A stretch of DNA of 64,000 nucleotides from an uncultured Lachnospiraceae bacterium (GCA_910587295.1 CAJULP010000054.1:1-64000), one strand, 5' to 3'; counted from the first letter of the stretch, positions 36,137-45,838 are shown. The notes: generated by a model from the letters alone, not told the origin. Translations and numbers: made by a program.

Positions 36137-36172
36137 AAGGCGGAGCCCGAATCCCTCGGCCTGCTCCGCCTT
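36137..36172 (-). terminator. Hairpin between rpsO and pnp
   Basis: 10-bp stem AAGGCGGAGC with GCTCCGCCTT enclosing a smaller CCGA/TCGG stem; the T run afterwards is weak (TTTATA). It may act as a leaky terminator or as an RNA processing and stability element for rpsO. Confidence 0.6.
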
Positions 36173-36182
36173 AAATTACTGA

Positions 36183-36449
36183 TTATCTTCTAAGTCCAAG
36201 CTTTTCAATCAGGGCACGATATCTTTCAATATCTTTATCCTTAAGATAGTTGAGAAGACCACGTCTCTGGCCTACCATCTTAAACATACCTCTCCTTGAA
36301 TGATTATCCTTGGGATGCGTCTTCAAATGCTCTGTAAGCTCCTGAATCCTTGCTGATAACACTGCAACCTGTACTTCCGGTGAACCTGTGTCACCTTCAC
36401 ATCTTGCATACTCTTGCATAATTGCGGTTTTCTTTTCTTTCGAAATCAT
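36183..36449 (-). CDS. rpsO: 30S ribosomal protein S15
   Basis: 88 residues, exact S15 length, with [18 protein letters not shown] and [15 protein letters not shown]. It is a primary binder of the 16S rRNA central domain and helps form a bridge to the large subunit. AGGAGG stands 7 nt ahead of the ATG. The gene has its own consensus-like promoter and an 85-nt leader that may serve autoregulation, and it is followed by pnp as in most bacteria. Confidence 0.97.
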   Translation of the reverse strand: MISKEKKTAIMQEYARCEGDTGSPEVQVAVLSARIQELTEHLKTHPKDNHSRRGMFKMVGQRRGLLNYLKDKDIERYRALIEKLGLRR

Positions 36450-36535
36450 GATATTTCCTCCTGTTTTTCTAATCGCCTGATGCTAAGAAACGGTCGGAGA
36501 CTCCTTACTTCCGAGCAACGGCTGAATTTCATACC
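36450..36535 (-). ncRNA. Possible S15-responsive mRNA leader
   Basis: The predicted transcript starts about 86 nt before rpsO and contains paired segments TCGGA/TCCGA and GGAG/CTCC close to the ribosome binding site. rpsO leaders in Firmicutes often bind S15. The structure here was judged by eye only. Confidence 0.3.
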
Positions 36536-36541
36536 TAAAGA

Positions 36542-36570
36542 TGATAGCACAATTCCTATCTCCTGTAAAG
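36542..36570 (-). promoter_or_regulatory. rpsO-pnp promoter
   Basis: TTTACA, a 17-nt spacer and TGC-TATCAT (extended -10) on the minus strand, about 85 nt upstream of the rpsO start. Confidence 0.7.
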
Positions 36571-36577
36571 GGTAATT

Positions 36578-37633
36578 TTAATCATTTAATATCCGTACCA
36601 TCTTATGAGGTGTCCTGTAATTGTACGCTGAAATCTTGATCCCTGTCTTCGGGCTGCTTGCATGGATCACCTGCCCGCCTCCAATATAGATCGCAACATG
36701 GTTGATGGTTCCGCCTTTTGCATAAAAGACCAAATCTCCGGGCTTTAACTCTGACGCGTTTATTTTCGTTCCGTGATTAGCCTGTGCCCTGGAAGAGTGT
36801 GGCAGAGAAACGCCATACTTTGCAAAAACACTTAACACGAAACCGGAACAATCCGCTCCCTTCGTCAGGCTTGTCCCACCCCAGACATAGGGATTCCCCA
36901 AAAACTGTTTTGCGTACTGGCAAAGATCCACCCGCACGTCAGACACCCCTTGTCCGTACATCAGCTCTGTCATGGTGATCGCCGTAGCCAGATCAGATTT
37001 CACTTCAACAAACTCTTCCGAAACATAGACCTCTTCATCATCAAGATATACTTTTACCCAGCCGTCCTTCCGGATCTCCACAATATCCAGCGCTTCCCCG
37101 GAAGCCACCTGCGTGACCACCTCCGCCTCCGTATTAGGCTGCTCCCTGATGTTTAGACCGTCCGCTACGGATACCGCCTGCATGGAGGCTAACTGCTCGC
37201 CTTTTTTCTTAGCCTCATAACCGGTAAGGAGATATTCTGCCTTCACATACCCGTCCACCTTTCCGGATTTCACATACGCCCAGCCATCCTCATTGCTTAC
37301 GATCTCACACGCGGCGTTCTTCGGAAGTTTTCCAACTAAGGAACCGGATTCATTTGGCTCCTTACGGATATTTAAGTTATTTTCCTCCACATTGCAGATT
37401 CCAAGCTCCGTATATCCCCATAAAGCGCCTTCCGCTTTTTTGGCGATCTCCCGATATTCTTCCTCGGAAAGCACCGTTGCAAACAGATCGCCAACCCCTG
37501 CCGTCAATAGTTCTTCTCCATCATCCATCCAGTTTTGCATACCGGCCTCGGATGCCCTTGCAGATAACGGCGCAGACAAGACCGCACCTGCCATAAGTAC
37601 CATAAATAATTTATTCACTCTGTATTTTTTCAA
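36578..37633 (-). CDS. Secreted SH3-NlpC/P60 peptidoglycan hydrolase
   Basis: About 351 residues: a signal peptide (MVLMAGAVLSAPLSARA), two bacterial SH3 domains (about 75-140 and 150-215, with NIRKEPNESGSLVG and NIREQPNTEAEVV), and a C-terminal NlpC/P60 domain with Cys262 in KGADCSGF and His312 in INHVAIY. Such enzymes cut D-Glu-meso-diaminopimelate bonds in wall stem peptides during growth or separation. Translation probably starts at TTG, 6 nt after GGAGG; the in-frame ATG upstream precedes the site. A full consensus promoter stands just upstream, so it is transcribed separately from ribF. Confidence 0.88.
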   Translation of the reverse strand: MKKYRVNKLFMVLMAGAVLSAPLSARASEAGMQNWMDDGEELLTAGVGDLFATVLSEEEYREIAKKAEGALWGYTELGICNVEENNLNIRKEPNESGSLVGKLPKNAACEIVSNEDGWAYVKSGKVDGYVKAEYLLTGYEAKKKGEQLASMQAVSVADGLNIREQPNTEAEVVTQVASGEALDIVEIRKDGWVKVYLDDEEVYVSEEFVEVKSDLATAITMTELMYGQGVSDVRVDLCQYAKQFLGNPYVWGGTSLTKGADCSGFVLSVFAKYGVSLPHSSRAQANHGTKINASELKPGDLVFYAKGGTINHVAIYIGGGQVIHASSPKTGIKISAYNYRTPHKMVRILND

Positions 37634-37652
37634 TTTAAGCCTCCGCATTTAT

Positions 37653-37687
37653 TACAAAATTGTTACAATCAGCATTGTCATTATAAC
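37653..37687 (-). promoter_or_regulatory. Inverted repeat overlapping the NlpC/P60 promoter
   Basis: AATTGTTA and TAACAATT lie 18 nt apart on the minus strand, spanning the -10 and the predicted transcription start. The arrangement resembles an operator for a dimeric repressor; the regulator is unknown. Confidence 0.35.
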
Positions 37688-37708
37688 AATTAATCCAGAA
37701 GCTGTCAA
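37680..37708 (-). promoter_or_regulatory. Consensus sigma-A promoter of the NlpC/P60 gene
   Basis: Perfect TTGACA, 17-nt spacer and perfect TATAAT on the minus strand, with a TG one base before the -10. It is the strongest promoter by sequence in the window and starts directly after the ribF stop codon. Confidence 0.85.
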
Positions 37709-37709
37709 T

Positions 37710-38642
37710 TTATTTCGAAGATGCTTTTTGGTGGTAAATCCTCCCTTCTTCTATGTCTTTTCCCATCTGTAAGCGCAATGCGTCCAAATGCTCAAACTTT
37801 TGTTCCGGCCGCTTAAAATGTAATAATTCTGTCACAATTTCTTTGCCATACATATCCTTATCAAAATCATACAGATAAGTTTCCACACTGATCAAGTCCG
37901 AATCGTTTACCGTGGGCTTTTTTCCGATATTGGTGATCCCCGGGTAAGTGCACCCCTCATAAAGCAGCCGGGAATAGTACACACCTTTCGGCGGCAGGAG
38001 CTTTTCCGGGCAAGGATAAAGATTCATAGTAGGCATTCCAAGCCTCCTGCCTAACCGGTTTCCCCGTTCTACCTTTCCCTCAAAGCTATAATATCTGCCA
38101 AGCAGGTTTCTGACCATATGCATATCGCCCTGTTCCACCATCTCCCTGACATAAGTGGAGCTGATCTCCTTTTCTCCATAAAATACCTTATCAATGATCT
38201 TCGTCTGAAAACCAAGTTCTTTTCCCATTTCCAGCAAAAGTCGGCTGTTGCCTTTCCCGCCGCAGCCAAAAGACACGTCATTCCCTGCGGCAATAAAGCC
38301 GGTGCGCATCTTCCCTGCAAGGATCTCCTCCACAAACTCCCGGGGAGGCGTCTTTGCCGTCTCATGATTTAATGGAAACTCGATCAAAACATCAATCCCC
38401 ATTTTTTCAAAGAAACTGCGCTTTTCTCCTCTGGTCGTCAATTCTCCGCCCTGCCATAGCCCGAAAAAGGACGCCGCGGAAGGGTGGAAGGTAAATACCA
38501 CTGCTTTCATCCCCTCTTTTTTCTTTCCAAGGATACAGGAAAGAAGGCGTTCATGCCCTAAGTGAATGCCGTCAAATTTCCCTAATGCAACTGCCGACCT
38601 TCCCTCAATTTGAAATTCGGTTGTACCTTGTATAATCTGCAT
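37710..38642 (-). CDS. ribF: Bifunctional riboflavin kinase/FAD synthetase
   Basis: 310 residues. The N-terminal FAD synthetase domain has ALGKFDGIHLGHERLL and the C-terminal riboflavin kinase domain has RLGMPTMNLYPCPEKLLPP split by PTxN-type PTMN, and ends with LRLQMGKDIE. It turns riboflavin into FMN and FAD in the cytoplasm. The start is the ATG 6 nt after GGGAG. It follows truB by 13 nt, the usual neighbour in Firmicutes, at the end of the rimP-nusA-infB cluster. Confidence 0.95.
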   Translation of the reverse strand: MQIIQGTTEFQIEGRSAVALGKFDGIHLGHERLLSCILGKKKEGMKAVVFTFHPSAASFFGLWQGGELTTRGEKRSFFEKMGIDVLIEFPLNHETAKTPPREFVEEILAGKMRTGFIAAGNDVSFGCGGKGNSRLLLEMGKELGFQTKIIDKVFYGEKEISSTYVREMVEQGDMHMVRNLLGRYYSFEGKVERGNRLGRRLGMPTMNLYPCPEKLLPPKGVYYSRLLYEGCTYPGITNIGKKPTVNDSDLISVETYLYDFDKDMYGKEIVTELLHFKRPEQKFEHLDALRLQMGKDIEEGRIYHQKASSK

Positions 38643-38655
38643 CCCGCTCTCCCTT

Positions 38656-39582
38656 TTATCCGGTTTCGCATTCAAAGAAAAGCTTTACCGGAAAGAATAA
38701 ATTCCTTTCTTTCCTATATTCATAAATACCATAAAACTGATTTCGGAAACTATATGCCCGAAACCGCCCACCCTCCGCTAACTCTTCTTCTATCAGGTTC
38801 CCCTGCAAAGTAATTTCCGAAGGCTTTAGCTGATTGCCATTCCTGAGGGCTTTATCCCCTTCTTCTTTCACAATAAGAGCCGGAAGGGCATCAAACATCC
38901 TCTCCACCGGACAGATTGCTTCCGCAAGTCTTCCCTGGTCTGAAAGCGTTTGCAGTTCGGCAAGTTTACAGGCATTTTCTATCTCAAATTCTCCTGCCCT
39001 GGTCCGTACAAGGCTTACCATTACCCCGCCGCAGCCCAAGGCCTGTCCGATGTCGTGGCACAACGTCCGTATATAAGTTCCTTTGGAACACCCGACCCGG
39101 ATCGTATACTCCGGGTGGGATTCGTCCAGGATCTGAAGTTCATTTATCTTAACCGGCCTTGCAGGGCGCTCCACTTCTTTTCCCTGGCGGGCCAGCTCAT
39201 AAAGCTTTTTCCCGTTGACCTTCAAGGCGGAATACATGGGAGGGATCTGCATGGAATCTCCCACAAAACCCATGATCACCTTTTCCACCTCTTCTTTGGA
39301 GACATCCACACTTTTTTCCTGCAAAACCTTCCCCGAAATATCCTGCGTATCCGTGGTCACCCCCAGACGCAAAACGGCGATATATTCCTTAGACCGGTCG
39401 GAAAGCATATCACATAACTTTGTTCCGTTCCCTAAACAGACAGGAAGAACCCCCACCGCATCCGGGTCAAGGGTTCCTGTGTGTCCGATCTTTTTTTGTT
39501 TACAGATTCCACGCAGCTTGGCTACCACATCATGAGATGTGTAGCCAGCCTCCTTGTATACGTTAATAATTCCATGGTACAT
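38656..39582 (-). CDS. truB: tRNA pseudouridine 55 synthase
   Basis: 308 residues with HGIINVYKEAGYTSHDVV at the N-terminus, the catalytic Asp in GHTGTLDPDAVGVLP, and GTYIRTLCHDIG. It makes pseudouridine 55 in the T-loop of nearly all tRNAs and acts as an RNA chaperone. The C-terminal part (about 240-308) is a PUA-like extension. It lies 29 nt after nrnA and is followed by ribF. Confidence 0.95.
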   Translation of the reverse strand: MYHGIINVYKEAGYTSHDVVAKLRGICKQKKIGHTGTLDPDAVGVLPVCLGNGTKLCDMLSDRSKEYIAVLRLGVTTDTQDISGKVLQEKSVDVSKEEVEKVIMGFVGDSMQIPPMYSALKVNGKKLYELARQGKEVERPARPVKINELQILDESHPEYTIRVGCSKGTYIRTLCHDIGQALGCGGVMVSLVRTRAGEFEIENACKLAELQTLSDQGRLAEAICPVERMFDALPALIVKEEGDKALRNGNQLKPSEITLQGNLIEEELAEGGRFRAYSFRNQFYGIYEYRKERNLFFPVKLFFECETG

Positions 39583-39611
39583 TGTTACACCCGTGCCTTT
39601 CCCTTTGCACC

Positions 39612-40586
39612 TTAATCTTCTGCCTGTTTACCGATCTCTTTTAACTGGGCATCAATATGAGCGGAAAGGTTGTTCACGATATCGTGGAAGGTTCCCTGCA
39701 TAGTCACTCCTGCCGCACGTTTATGTCCGCCGCCGCCAAAGAAAGACGCTATCTTTGCCACATCCACTTTCCCCCCTGACCGCAGGCTTACCTTGTACTC
39801 TAACGTATCAAGCTGGTACATGAATATTGCGCATTCCACCTCTTTAATGTTCCTAAGCTGGCTGACAATGCCCTCCAAGTCATAAGGCTGCGCCTTATAA
39901 AACTTCATGGTCTTTTTATCAACCATGCTGACAACGCATTTCCCATTCATAAACAAAATGCTCTCTAACAATGCCCTGCCAAGGATCTGGGTCTGCACAT
40001 AAGTTTTTTCATAAAATGTTTCCTCGATCAGCTTAGAGAAATCAAAGCCATAGGCAACAAGCTCCGCCGCTATTTTTAAAGTTGCCGGCGATGTGTTGGA
40101 ATACTGGAAAACCCCGGTATCATGAATGATACCTATGTAAAGCGCCTTTGCAATCTCTTCGTCAATCAGTGACTTATCCCCTATCATTTCATAGACAAGC
40201 TCACTGGTAGAGCTTGCCTTTGGCCTGATATGATCCACATCCCCACAGCCGCTGTTGCTAACGTGATGGTCAATATTGATTCTTTTTTTGGCATGTTCAA
40301 AATATCCCCGGGCTTCCCCCAGCCGTTCCTTTGACGTATCTAATGCAATAAAGACATCAAACTGTTCTACCTCGGTGGCAAAATCCGTATGGATCTGGTC
40401 AATTTTGCTGATACAGGAAAAGACATCTGCAGGCTTTTCCAAAAAGATCTCCACTTTCGCTTCCGGGCAGGCCTTTATTAAATACAGATACAGCCCCATC
40501 GAAGCTCCAATACAGTCCCCATCCGGCCTTAAATGGCCGCCGATCCCAATGGTTGATGCTCCTTTAATCTCTTCTAAAATATTCAT
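39612..40586 (-). CDS. nrnA: DHH/DHHA1 phosphoesterase, NrnA-like
   Basis: 324 residues. The DHH domain has HLRPDGDCIGASMGLY, ALDTSKERLG and NIDHHVSNSG; the DHHA1 domain ends with FGGGGHKRAAG. NrnA proteins degrade short RNA oligomers and linear dinucleotides and remove the 3' phosphate of pAp. The ATG overlaps the rbfA stop (ATGA). The position between rbfA and truB is conserved in Firmicutes. Confidence 0.93.
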   Translation of the reverse strand: MNILEEIKGASTIGIGGHLRPDGDCIGASMGLYLYLIKACPEAKVEIFLEKPADVFSCISKIDQIHTDFATEVEQFDVFIALDTSKERLGEARGYFEHAKKRINIDHHVSNSGCGDVDHIRPKASSTSELVYEMIGDKSLIDEEIAKALYIGIIHDTGVFQYSNTSPATLKIAAELVAYGFDFSKLIEETFYEKTYVQTQILGRALLESILFMNGKCVVSMVDKKTMKFYKAQPYDLEGIVSQLRNIKEVECAIFMYQLDTLEYKVSLRSGGKVDVAKIASFFGGGGHKRAAGVTMQGTFHDIVNNLSAHIDAQLKEIGKQAED

Positions 40587-40954
40587 TCCTCTATCCCTGT
40601 TTCCTTTCGATTGACCTCATCAATCAGTTTAGACATTTTAACACCATATGCAATAGACTGATCCACAATAAAACGGATTTCCGGCGTATTGCGCAGATTT
40701 ACTCTCCTCGCCAGCTCCCTGCGGATATAGCCTTCTGCACTTTTTAACCCTTCCAGCGTGTCCTTGCGTTCCTGTTCCTCACCATAAACACTGATCCACG
40801 CCTTACAGGTCTTTAAATCCGGCGCAACCTCGACAGAAACTACCGAGGTCAGAGGGCTGATCCTGGGATCCTTGATATCTGCCCTGATAATCTCTGCCAA
40901 TGTCCTTTGCACCTCCCCGTTGATACGGGTATTTTTCATACTGTTTTTTCTCAC
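40583..40954 (-). CDS. rbfA: Ribosome-binding factor A
   Basis: 123 residues with the RbfA fold: [37 protein letters not shown] and [13 protein letters not shown]. It binds the 30S subunit during late maturation of 16S rRNA. Translation starts at GTG that overlaps the infB stop codon (GTGA); the first residues [10 protein letters not shown] are typical of clostridial RbfA, which supports this start over an ATG five codons later. Confidence 0.93.
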   Translation of the reverse strand: MRKNSMKNTRINGEVQRTLAEIIRADIKDPRISPLTSVVSVEVAPDLKTCKAWISVYGEEQERKDTLEGLKSAEGYIRRELARRVNLRNTPEIRFIVDQSIAYGVKMSKLIDEVNRKETGIEE

Positions 40955-43900
40955 CTGGGAACCTCCACCATGATATAAGCTTCCACAATATCAAGCTCCT
41001 GCATCTGGTCAAATCCATCAAACACCAATCCGCATTCAAATCCTGCCCTTACTTCCTTTACATCATCCTTAAACCGCTTTAAGGATGCCAGCTGGCCTTC
41101 GTAGATCTGTTCGCCTTCCCTGCTGATTCGGACCTTGCAGTCACGGGTGAAGTTACCGTCTAACACATAAGACCCTGCAATATTTCCTACCGCAGATGCC
41201 CGGAAGATCTGTCTTACTTCCGCATGACCGATCACTTTTTCCTCGAAGACCGGATCTAACATTCCCTTCATGGCTGCTTCAATATCTTCAATTGCCTGAT
41301 AAATGACTTTGTAAAGCCTGATATCCACGCCCTCTCTTTCCGCAATGGCTTTCGCCATGGCATCAGGACGGACGTTAAATCCTATAATGATCGCTGATGA
41401 TGCCGATGCAAGCGACACATCAGATTCGTTGATCGCACCTACTCCGCCGTGGATGCATTTCACCACGACTTCTTCATTGGAAAGCTTCATAAGGCTCTGT
41501 TTTACTGCCTCCACGCTTCCTTGTACGTCCGCTTTCACAATGATGTTCAATTCTTTCAGATTACCTGCCTGAATCTGCATGAAAAGATCGTCCAGAGACA
41601 TTTTCGCCCTGGTCTCTTCCAGCATCTTCTCCTTGTTCTGTGCCAGATAAGTCTCTGCGTAAGACTTGGCAGTCTTATCATTCTCATGGGAAATAAATAC
41701 CTCCCCTGCACTTGGCACGTCAGAAAGCCCTAAAATCTCTACCGGAGTGGAAGGGATTGCCTCCTTCACCCTTCTTCCCTTATCATCGATCATGGCCCTG
41801 ACCTTACCATGGCTGGCGCCTGCGGAAATAAAATCACCTACATGGAGCGTACCCTTTTGGACAAGTACGGTAGCCACAGGCCCTCTTCCTTTATCCAATT
41901 CCGCTTCAATCACAAGACCTCTTGCCTTCCTGTCAGGATTTGCCTTTAATTCCAGTATTTCTGCCGTAAGCAGGATGGTCTCTAACAGATCCTCGATCCC
42001 TTCTCCCGATTTTGCGGATACCGGAACAAATTCCGTGCTCCCGCCCCAATCAACGGGGATCAGTTCATATTCTGTCATTTCCTGCTTTACCCGGTCAATG
42101 TTTGCCCCTGGCTTATCAATCTTATTGACTGCCACGATAATTTCAATCCCTGCCGCTTTTGCATGGTTGATCGCTTCTACCGTCTGAGGCATTACGCCGT
42201 CGTCCGCCGCAACCACCAGGATTGCAATATCAGTGGCATTTGCGCCGCGCATACGCATAGCCGTAAAAGCTTCATGCCCCGGCGTATCCAGGAAGGTGAT
42301 GGACTGGCCGTTAATATTTACAGTATACGCACCTATGTGCTGTGTGATACCTCCTGCTTCCTTATCTGTAACATTTGTTTTTCTTATCGCATCCAGCAGG
42401 GAAGTTTTCCCATGATCGACATGACCCATAACGCAGATGACAGGCGGCCTTGCAGCCATTTTTTCTTCCGCTTCTTCATCCTCTTTAAGCAGCTCTTCGA
42501 TCACATCCACCTTCACTTCCCTTTCACAGATGATCTCGTATTCAATCGCGATATTTTCTGCGTCTTCAAAGGAAATCTCAGAGTTCACCGTCACGATCTG
42601 CCCCTGTAAGAACAGCTTCTTGATGATAACGGAAGGCTGCATCTTCATCTTATCCGCAAGCTCTTTTAACGTAAGAGAATCCGGGATCGTAATGACCTTG
42701 ATCTTCTCTTCCGCCGCTTCCTCCGCTTTCTTTTCCGGTTTAATGAATCTGCCTGCTTTATTTTTATTTTTTACCGCTGCCTCATCCTCTTCGTAGATGA
42801 AGTCTTTTTTAGAACGCTTATCCTTCTCCTGATTTGTTCTGCGCTTTTCCTCATCCCTGCGCTTTTCATCCTTAACCGGGGTTTCCGGAACGAAACTCTT
42901 ACCCGGCTTTTCGCCCCGCTTAAATCGATTGTCCTGTCCTTTGTCGCTTCTCTCGCCGCGTCCGCTATTGTTATCAGGTCTGTTATTATTCCGATTGCCG
43001 CCGTTACCGCGGAAATCAGTCCTGTTACCCTGATTACCTGAACGATTAGCTCCTTCAGATCTGAAATTGTTAGTTCTGCCAGACCTTTCTCCCTGGCCCT
43101 GCGCAGCATTTCCCTGAGTCTTATCATTTCTCTGATTCCTATCATCTCTTCCCTGAGAAGGCCGGGTACCGCCATCCCTCACATTATTCCTTCTGTTTTC
43201 ATTATCCCTGAAATTATTGTTCCGGCTGCCATGATCTCTGGTACTGTTATTCCTGTTGCCGTTATCCCTGTTTCCGCCGTCTCTGTTTCCGTTATCCCTT
43301 GCAACAGGCGCAGGTCTTTGAGCTGTTTCACCGGATGCCGATGGAGCTGGTGCGGACGGGGCCGGGGGGGTTGAAGCTGCGGCTGCCATAGCTGCCTGCC
43401 TTAATTCCCGCTCCCTTGCATTCTTTGCAAGCCTCTCATTTTCCAGTTTTTGCGCGTTTTTCTTAAAGTCTACCTGCATGGTCTCAGGCATGGTAGGCGC
43501 CGTGAGAGGCTTGATGATCTTGTGGGGCACATCCCTGCGCTCTTTTCCCTGCCCCTGCTGGCGGTTTCCGTTCCCGCCGCTCTTCTGGCTTTGTGCCGGC
43601 CTTTTATCATTATTTTTTTGACGCTGGCCGGAAATGCTGCTGTTATGTGGATTACTCACAAAAATAATCTTCTTTTTCTTTTTCGGCTGCTCCGTTTTTT
43701 CTTCCGCCCTTGCTTCTGGTATCTTTTTTTCTATTTTATCTTCTTTTTCCATCTGTACTGACTTTTCCTCTGCTTTTCCTGTATTTTGGTTTGGAACCGT
43801 ACCGGCGCTTTTGACAGGCGCTGCTCCAAATTCCTTCCTGACCATGGAAACCGCATCCTCCTCTAAAGAACTCTGGGCGGCCTTCACTTCAATTCCTTTA

Positions 43901-43977
43901 TCCTGTAGAAAGGCAATGACATCCTTACTTTGCTTTCCTATTTCCTTTGCTAATTCATGCACTTTCATTTTGGCCAT
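40951..43977 (-). CDS. infB: Translation initiation factor IF-2
   Basis: 1008 residues, longer than most. IF2_N domains lie at 1-52 and about 430-480; between them an Ala-Pro segment (199-215) and an Arg/Asn/Asp/Gly-rich disordered tract (about 226-355) occur. The GTPase starts at GHVDHGKTS (518-526) with DTPGHEAF and NKIDKPGAN, then domains II-IV. It places initiator tRNA on the ribosome with GTP. GGAGG precedes the ATG. It follows ylxQ and leads into rbfA. Confidence 0.97.
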   Translation of the reverse strand: MAKMKVHELAKEIGKQSKDVIAFLQDKGIEVKAAQSSLEEDAVSMVRKEFGAAPVKSAGTVPNQNTGKAEEKSVQMEKEDKIEKKIPEARAEEKTEQPKKKKKIIFVSNPHNSSISGQRQKNNDKRPAQSQKSGGNGNRQQGQGKERRDVPHKIIKPLTAPTMPETMQVDFKKNAQKLENERLAKNARERELRQAAMAAAASTPPAPSAPAPSASGETAQRPAPVARDNGNRDGGNRDNGNRNNSTRDHGSRNNNFRDNENRRNNVRDGGTRPSQGRDDRNQRNDKTQGNAAQGQGERSGRTNNFRSEGANRSGNQGNRTDFRGNGGNRNNNRPDNNSGRGERSDKGQDNRFKRGEKPGKSFVPETPVKDEKRRDEEKRRTNQEKDKRSKKDFIYEEDEAAVKNKNKAGRFIKPEKKAEEAAEEKIKVITIPDSLTLKELADKMKMQPSVIIKKLFLQGQIVTVNSEISFEDAENIAIEYEIICEREVKVDVIEELLKEDEEAEEKMAARPPVICVMGHVDHGKTSLLDAIRKTNVTDKEAGGITQHIGAYTVNINGQSITFLDTPGHEAFTAMRMRGANATDIAILVVAADDGVMPQTVEAINHAKAAGIEIIVAVNKIDKPGANIDRVKQEMTEYELIPVDWGGSTEFVPVSAKSGEGIEDLLETILLTAEILELKANPDRKARGLVIEAELDKGRGPVATVLVQKGTLHVGDFISAGASHGKVRAMIDDKGRRVKEAIPSTPVEILGLSDVPSAGEVFISHENDKTAKSYAETYLAQNKEKMLEETRAKMSLDDLFMQIQAGNLKELNIIVKADVQGSVEAVKQSLMKLSNEEVVVKCIHGGVGAINESDVSLASASSAIIIGFNVRPDAMAKAIAEREGVDIRLYKVIYQAIEDIEAAMKGMLDPVFEEKVIGHAEVRQIFRASAVGNIAGSYVLDGNFTRDCKVRISREGEQIYEGQLASLKRFKDDVKEVRAGFECGLVFDGFDQMQELDIVEAYIMVEVPR
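42913..43302 (-). repeat. Arg-Asn-Asp-Gly low-complexity tract in IF-2
   Basis: About 130 residues made of degenerate units such as [16 protein letters not shown]. The DNA has imprecise repeats of Asn-Arg-Asp-Asn codons with varied third bases, so it is kept by selection on composition rather than recent slippage. Confidence 0.75.
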
Positions 43978-43997
43978 TCTATTACCTCCGTCCTATC

Positions 43998-44303
43998 CTA
44001 TGATTCTTCCAAAAGTTTCATGATACTGGCTGCCAACCCCGTATCCATCACTGCCACCGACGCTCTCATTTCCTTGCCGATCGCGCGTCCTAATTCTTCC
44101 TTGGTGCCGTAAAAATATATCGGGGTTTCATAAAAGGCACATTTGTTTGTAAACATTTCCCTTGTATTATCAGAGGCTTCCCTGCTCACGACCACCAGCT
44201 CCGCTTTCCCTTCCTTAATTGCCTTTTCGGTAGAGAACTCCCCGCTGACCAGGTTCCTGCCTCTGGCCGCCAACCCCAGGAGTGATAAAATCCTGTCATT
44301 CAT
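43998..44303 (-). CDS. ylxQ: L7Ae-family ribosomal protein (YlxQ-like)
   Basis: 101 residues with the L7Ae/L30e RNA-binding fold: LGLAARGRNLVSGE and VSREASDNTREMF. Members bind kink-turn RNAs; the precise target of this branch is not settled. The start ATG overlaps the rnpM stop codon region by 8 nt; an upstream in-frame ATG 14 codons earlier would overlap rnpM more deeply. It stands between rnpM (ylxR) and infB, as in B. subtilis. Confidence 0.88.
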   Translation of the reverse strand: MNDRILSLLGLAARGRNLVSGEFSTEKAIKEGKAELVVVSREASDNTREMFTNKCAFYETPIYFYGTKEELGRAIGKEMRASVAVMDTGLAASIMKLLEES

Positions 44304-44565
44304 TTGTCTTGTCAAATTCTCCTTCCAGATTATCATAAACCTCACTTGGAATACTCATTTTAAAAGACCGTTCCAACCCTTTACTCTTCCTCGCTTTCAA
44401 AAGGCATTCTCTCTGCTTACAAAGATATGCGCCTCTTCCGTTCTTTTTTCCGGTCATATCCAATACAATCTCATCTTCCGGCGTTTTTAAGATACGCATC
44501 ATCTCCTTCTTGCTTTTCATTTCCCCGCACCCGATGCATTGTCTTAAAGGAACTTTTTTTGCCAT
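44296..44565 (-). CDS. rnpM: RNase P modulator RnpM (YlxR)
   Basis: 89 residues of the YlxR/DUF448 family, with RQCIGCGEMKSKKEMMRI, GRGAYLCKQREC and a basic groove. The family protein binds RNase P RNA and tunes its activity (known for B. subtilis). It lies 10 nt after nusA and is translated just before ylxQ, the conserved order of this operon. Confidence 0.9.
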   Translation of the reverse strand: MAKKVPLRQCIGCGEMKSKKEMMRILKTPEDEIVLDMTGKKNGRGAYLCKQRECLLKARKSKGLERSFKMSIPSEVYDNLEGEFDKTNE

Positions 44566-44575
44566 TCAACCTCTC

Positions 44576-45805
44576 CTATTCTATTTCTTCCGCATCCTCC
44601 GGCAGGTCGTCATATGCTTCCTCCAAAGGCTCTCCATCCTCTTCTAAAGGCTCTGTGTACTCATCCGTCTCCACATATTCCTCTTCGTAGCCTTCCTCGT
44701 ACTCTTCTTCGTATTCCTCATCATAATCATCAAAATCATCCATATAATCTTCATATCGGAAGCCCGGTGCGTCTTTCGCCTGTGTTTCGCTCTTGATATC
44801 AATCTTATATCCGGTAAGCCTTGCCGCAAGCCTTGCGTTCTGTCCTTCCTTACCAATAGCTAAGGAAAGCTGATAATCAGGCACTACGACTTTCGCTGTT
44901 TTTTCATCAGGATCTGCAAAAACCGCAACGATCTTTGCCGGTGATAACGCATTCTGGATCAGGTTGCCCGGATTTTCATCCCAGTTGATGATATCGATCT
45001 TTTCACCCCTTAACTCATCTACAATGGAATTTACCCTTGCGCCGTTTAATCCAACGCAGGCGCCCACGGCGTCAACATTGGGATTGTTTGACCTTACGGC
45101 CATCTTCGTCCTGCTTCCGGCCTCCCTTGCAATGCTCATGATCTCCACGGTACCGTCTTTTATCTCTGTCACTTCCGCTTCAAACAGCCTCTTTACCAGT
45201 TCCGGATGGGTACGGCTCACTAAGATCCTTGGCCCTTTTGGCGTATTTTTTACTTCCAGGATATAAACCTTGATCCTCTCCGTGGGGCTGAAATTTTCAC
45301 CTTTTACCTGCTCGCTTTCATTCAAGATACCGTCCGCCTTGCCAAGGTTAATGCTGATGTTCCTTCCGATATAACGCTGCACGATCCCGGTCACGATGTC
45401 TTTTTCTTTTTCAAAGTACTGATTATAGATTACACTTCTTTCTTCCTCGCGGATTTTCTGCAGAATCACATTTTTGGCATTCTGCGTTGCAATCCGCCCA
45501 AACTCCTTGGACTTGATCTCCACATGAATCATGTCACCAAACTCGGCATCCGACTTGATCTCCCGGGCCTGTTCCAAGGAAAGCTGTAAGACGGGGTCTT
45601 CTACCTCCTCCACAACTTCCTTCTCGGCATAGCAGAGGAAATCACAGGTTTCCCTGTCAATCTCAACTTTCACATTGTCTGACTTTCCAAAATGGTTTTT
45701 GCATGCGGTGATAAGTGAATTTTCAATCGCCTCAAACAATGTTTCTTTGCTGATCTCCTTCTCCTTCTCCAGAATATCCAGTGCTTCCATTAATTCTTTG
45801 TTCAT
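44576..45805 (-). CDS. nusA: Transcription termination/antitermination factor NusA
   Basis: 409 residues: N-terminal RNA polymerase-binding domain (NKELMEALDILEKEKEIS), S1 domain (DIVTGIVQRYIGRNISINL), and KH1-KH2 (VGACVGLNGARVNSIVDEL; LAIGKEGQNARLAARLTG). A strongly acidic tail of about 55 residues (DDYDEEYEEEYEEGYEEEY and more) follows, replacing the longer C-terminal repeats of proteobacteria. It pauses and terminates RNA polymerase and joins antitermination complexes. It may control its own operon through the leader terminator described upstream of rimP. Confidence 0.96.
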   Translation of the reverse strand: MNKELMEALDILEKEKEISKETLFEAIENSLITACKNHFGKSDNVKVEIDRETCDFLCYAEKEVVEEVEDPVLQLSLEQAREIKSDAEFGDMIHVEIKSKEFGRIATQNAKNVILQKIREEERSVIYNQYFEKEKDIVTGIVQRYIGRNISINLGKADGILNESEQVKGENFSPTERIKVYILEVKNTPKGPRILVSRTHPELVKRLFEAEVTEIKDGTVEIMSIAREAGSRTKMAVRSNNPNVDAVGACVGLNGARVNSIVDELRGEKIDIINWDENPGNLIQNALSPAKIVAVFADPDEKTAKVVVPDYQLSLAIGKEGQNARLAARLTGYKIDIKSETQAKDAPGFRYEDYMDDFDDYDEEYEEEYEEGYEEEYVETDEYTEPLEEDGEPLEEAYDDLPEDAEEIE

Positions 45806-45838
45806 TTTCCCTTTATCCCTTTCTGCCCGCTTCCCGGA

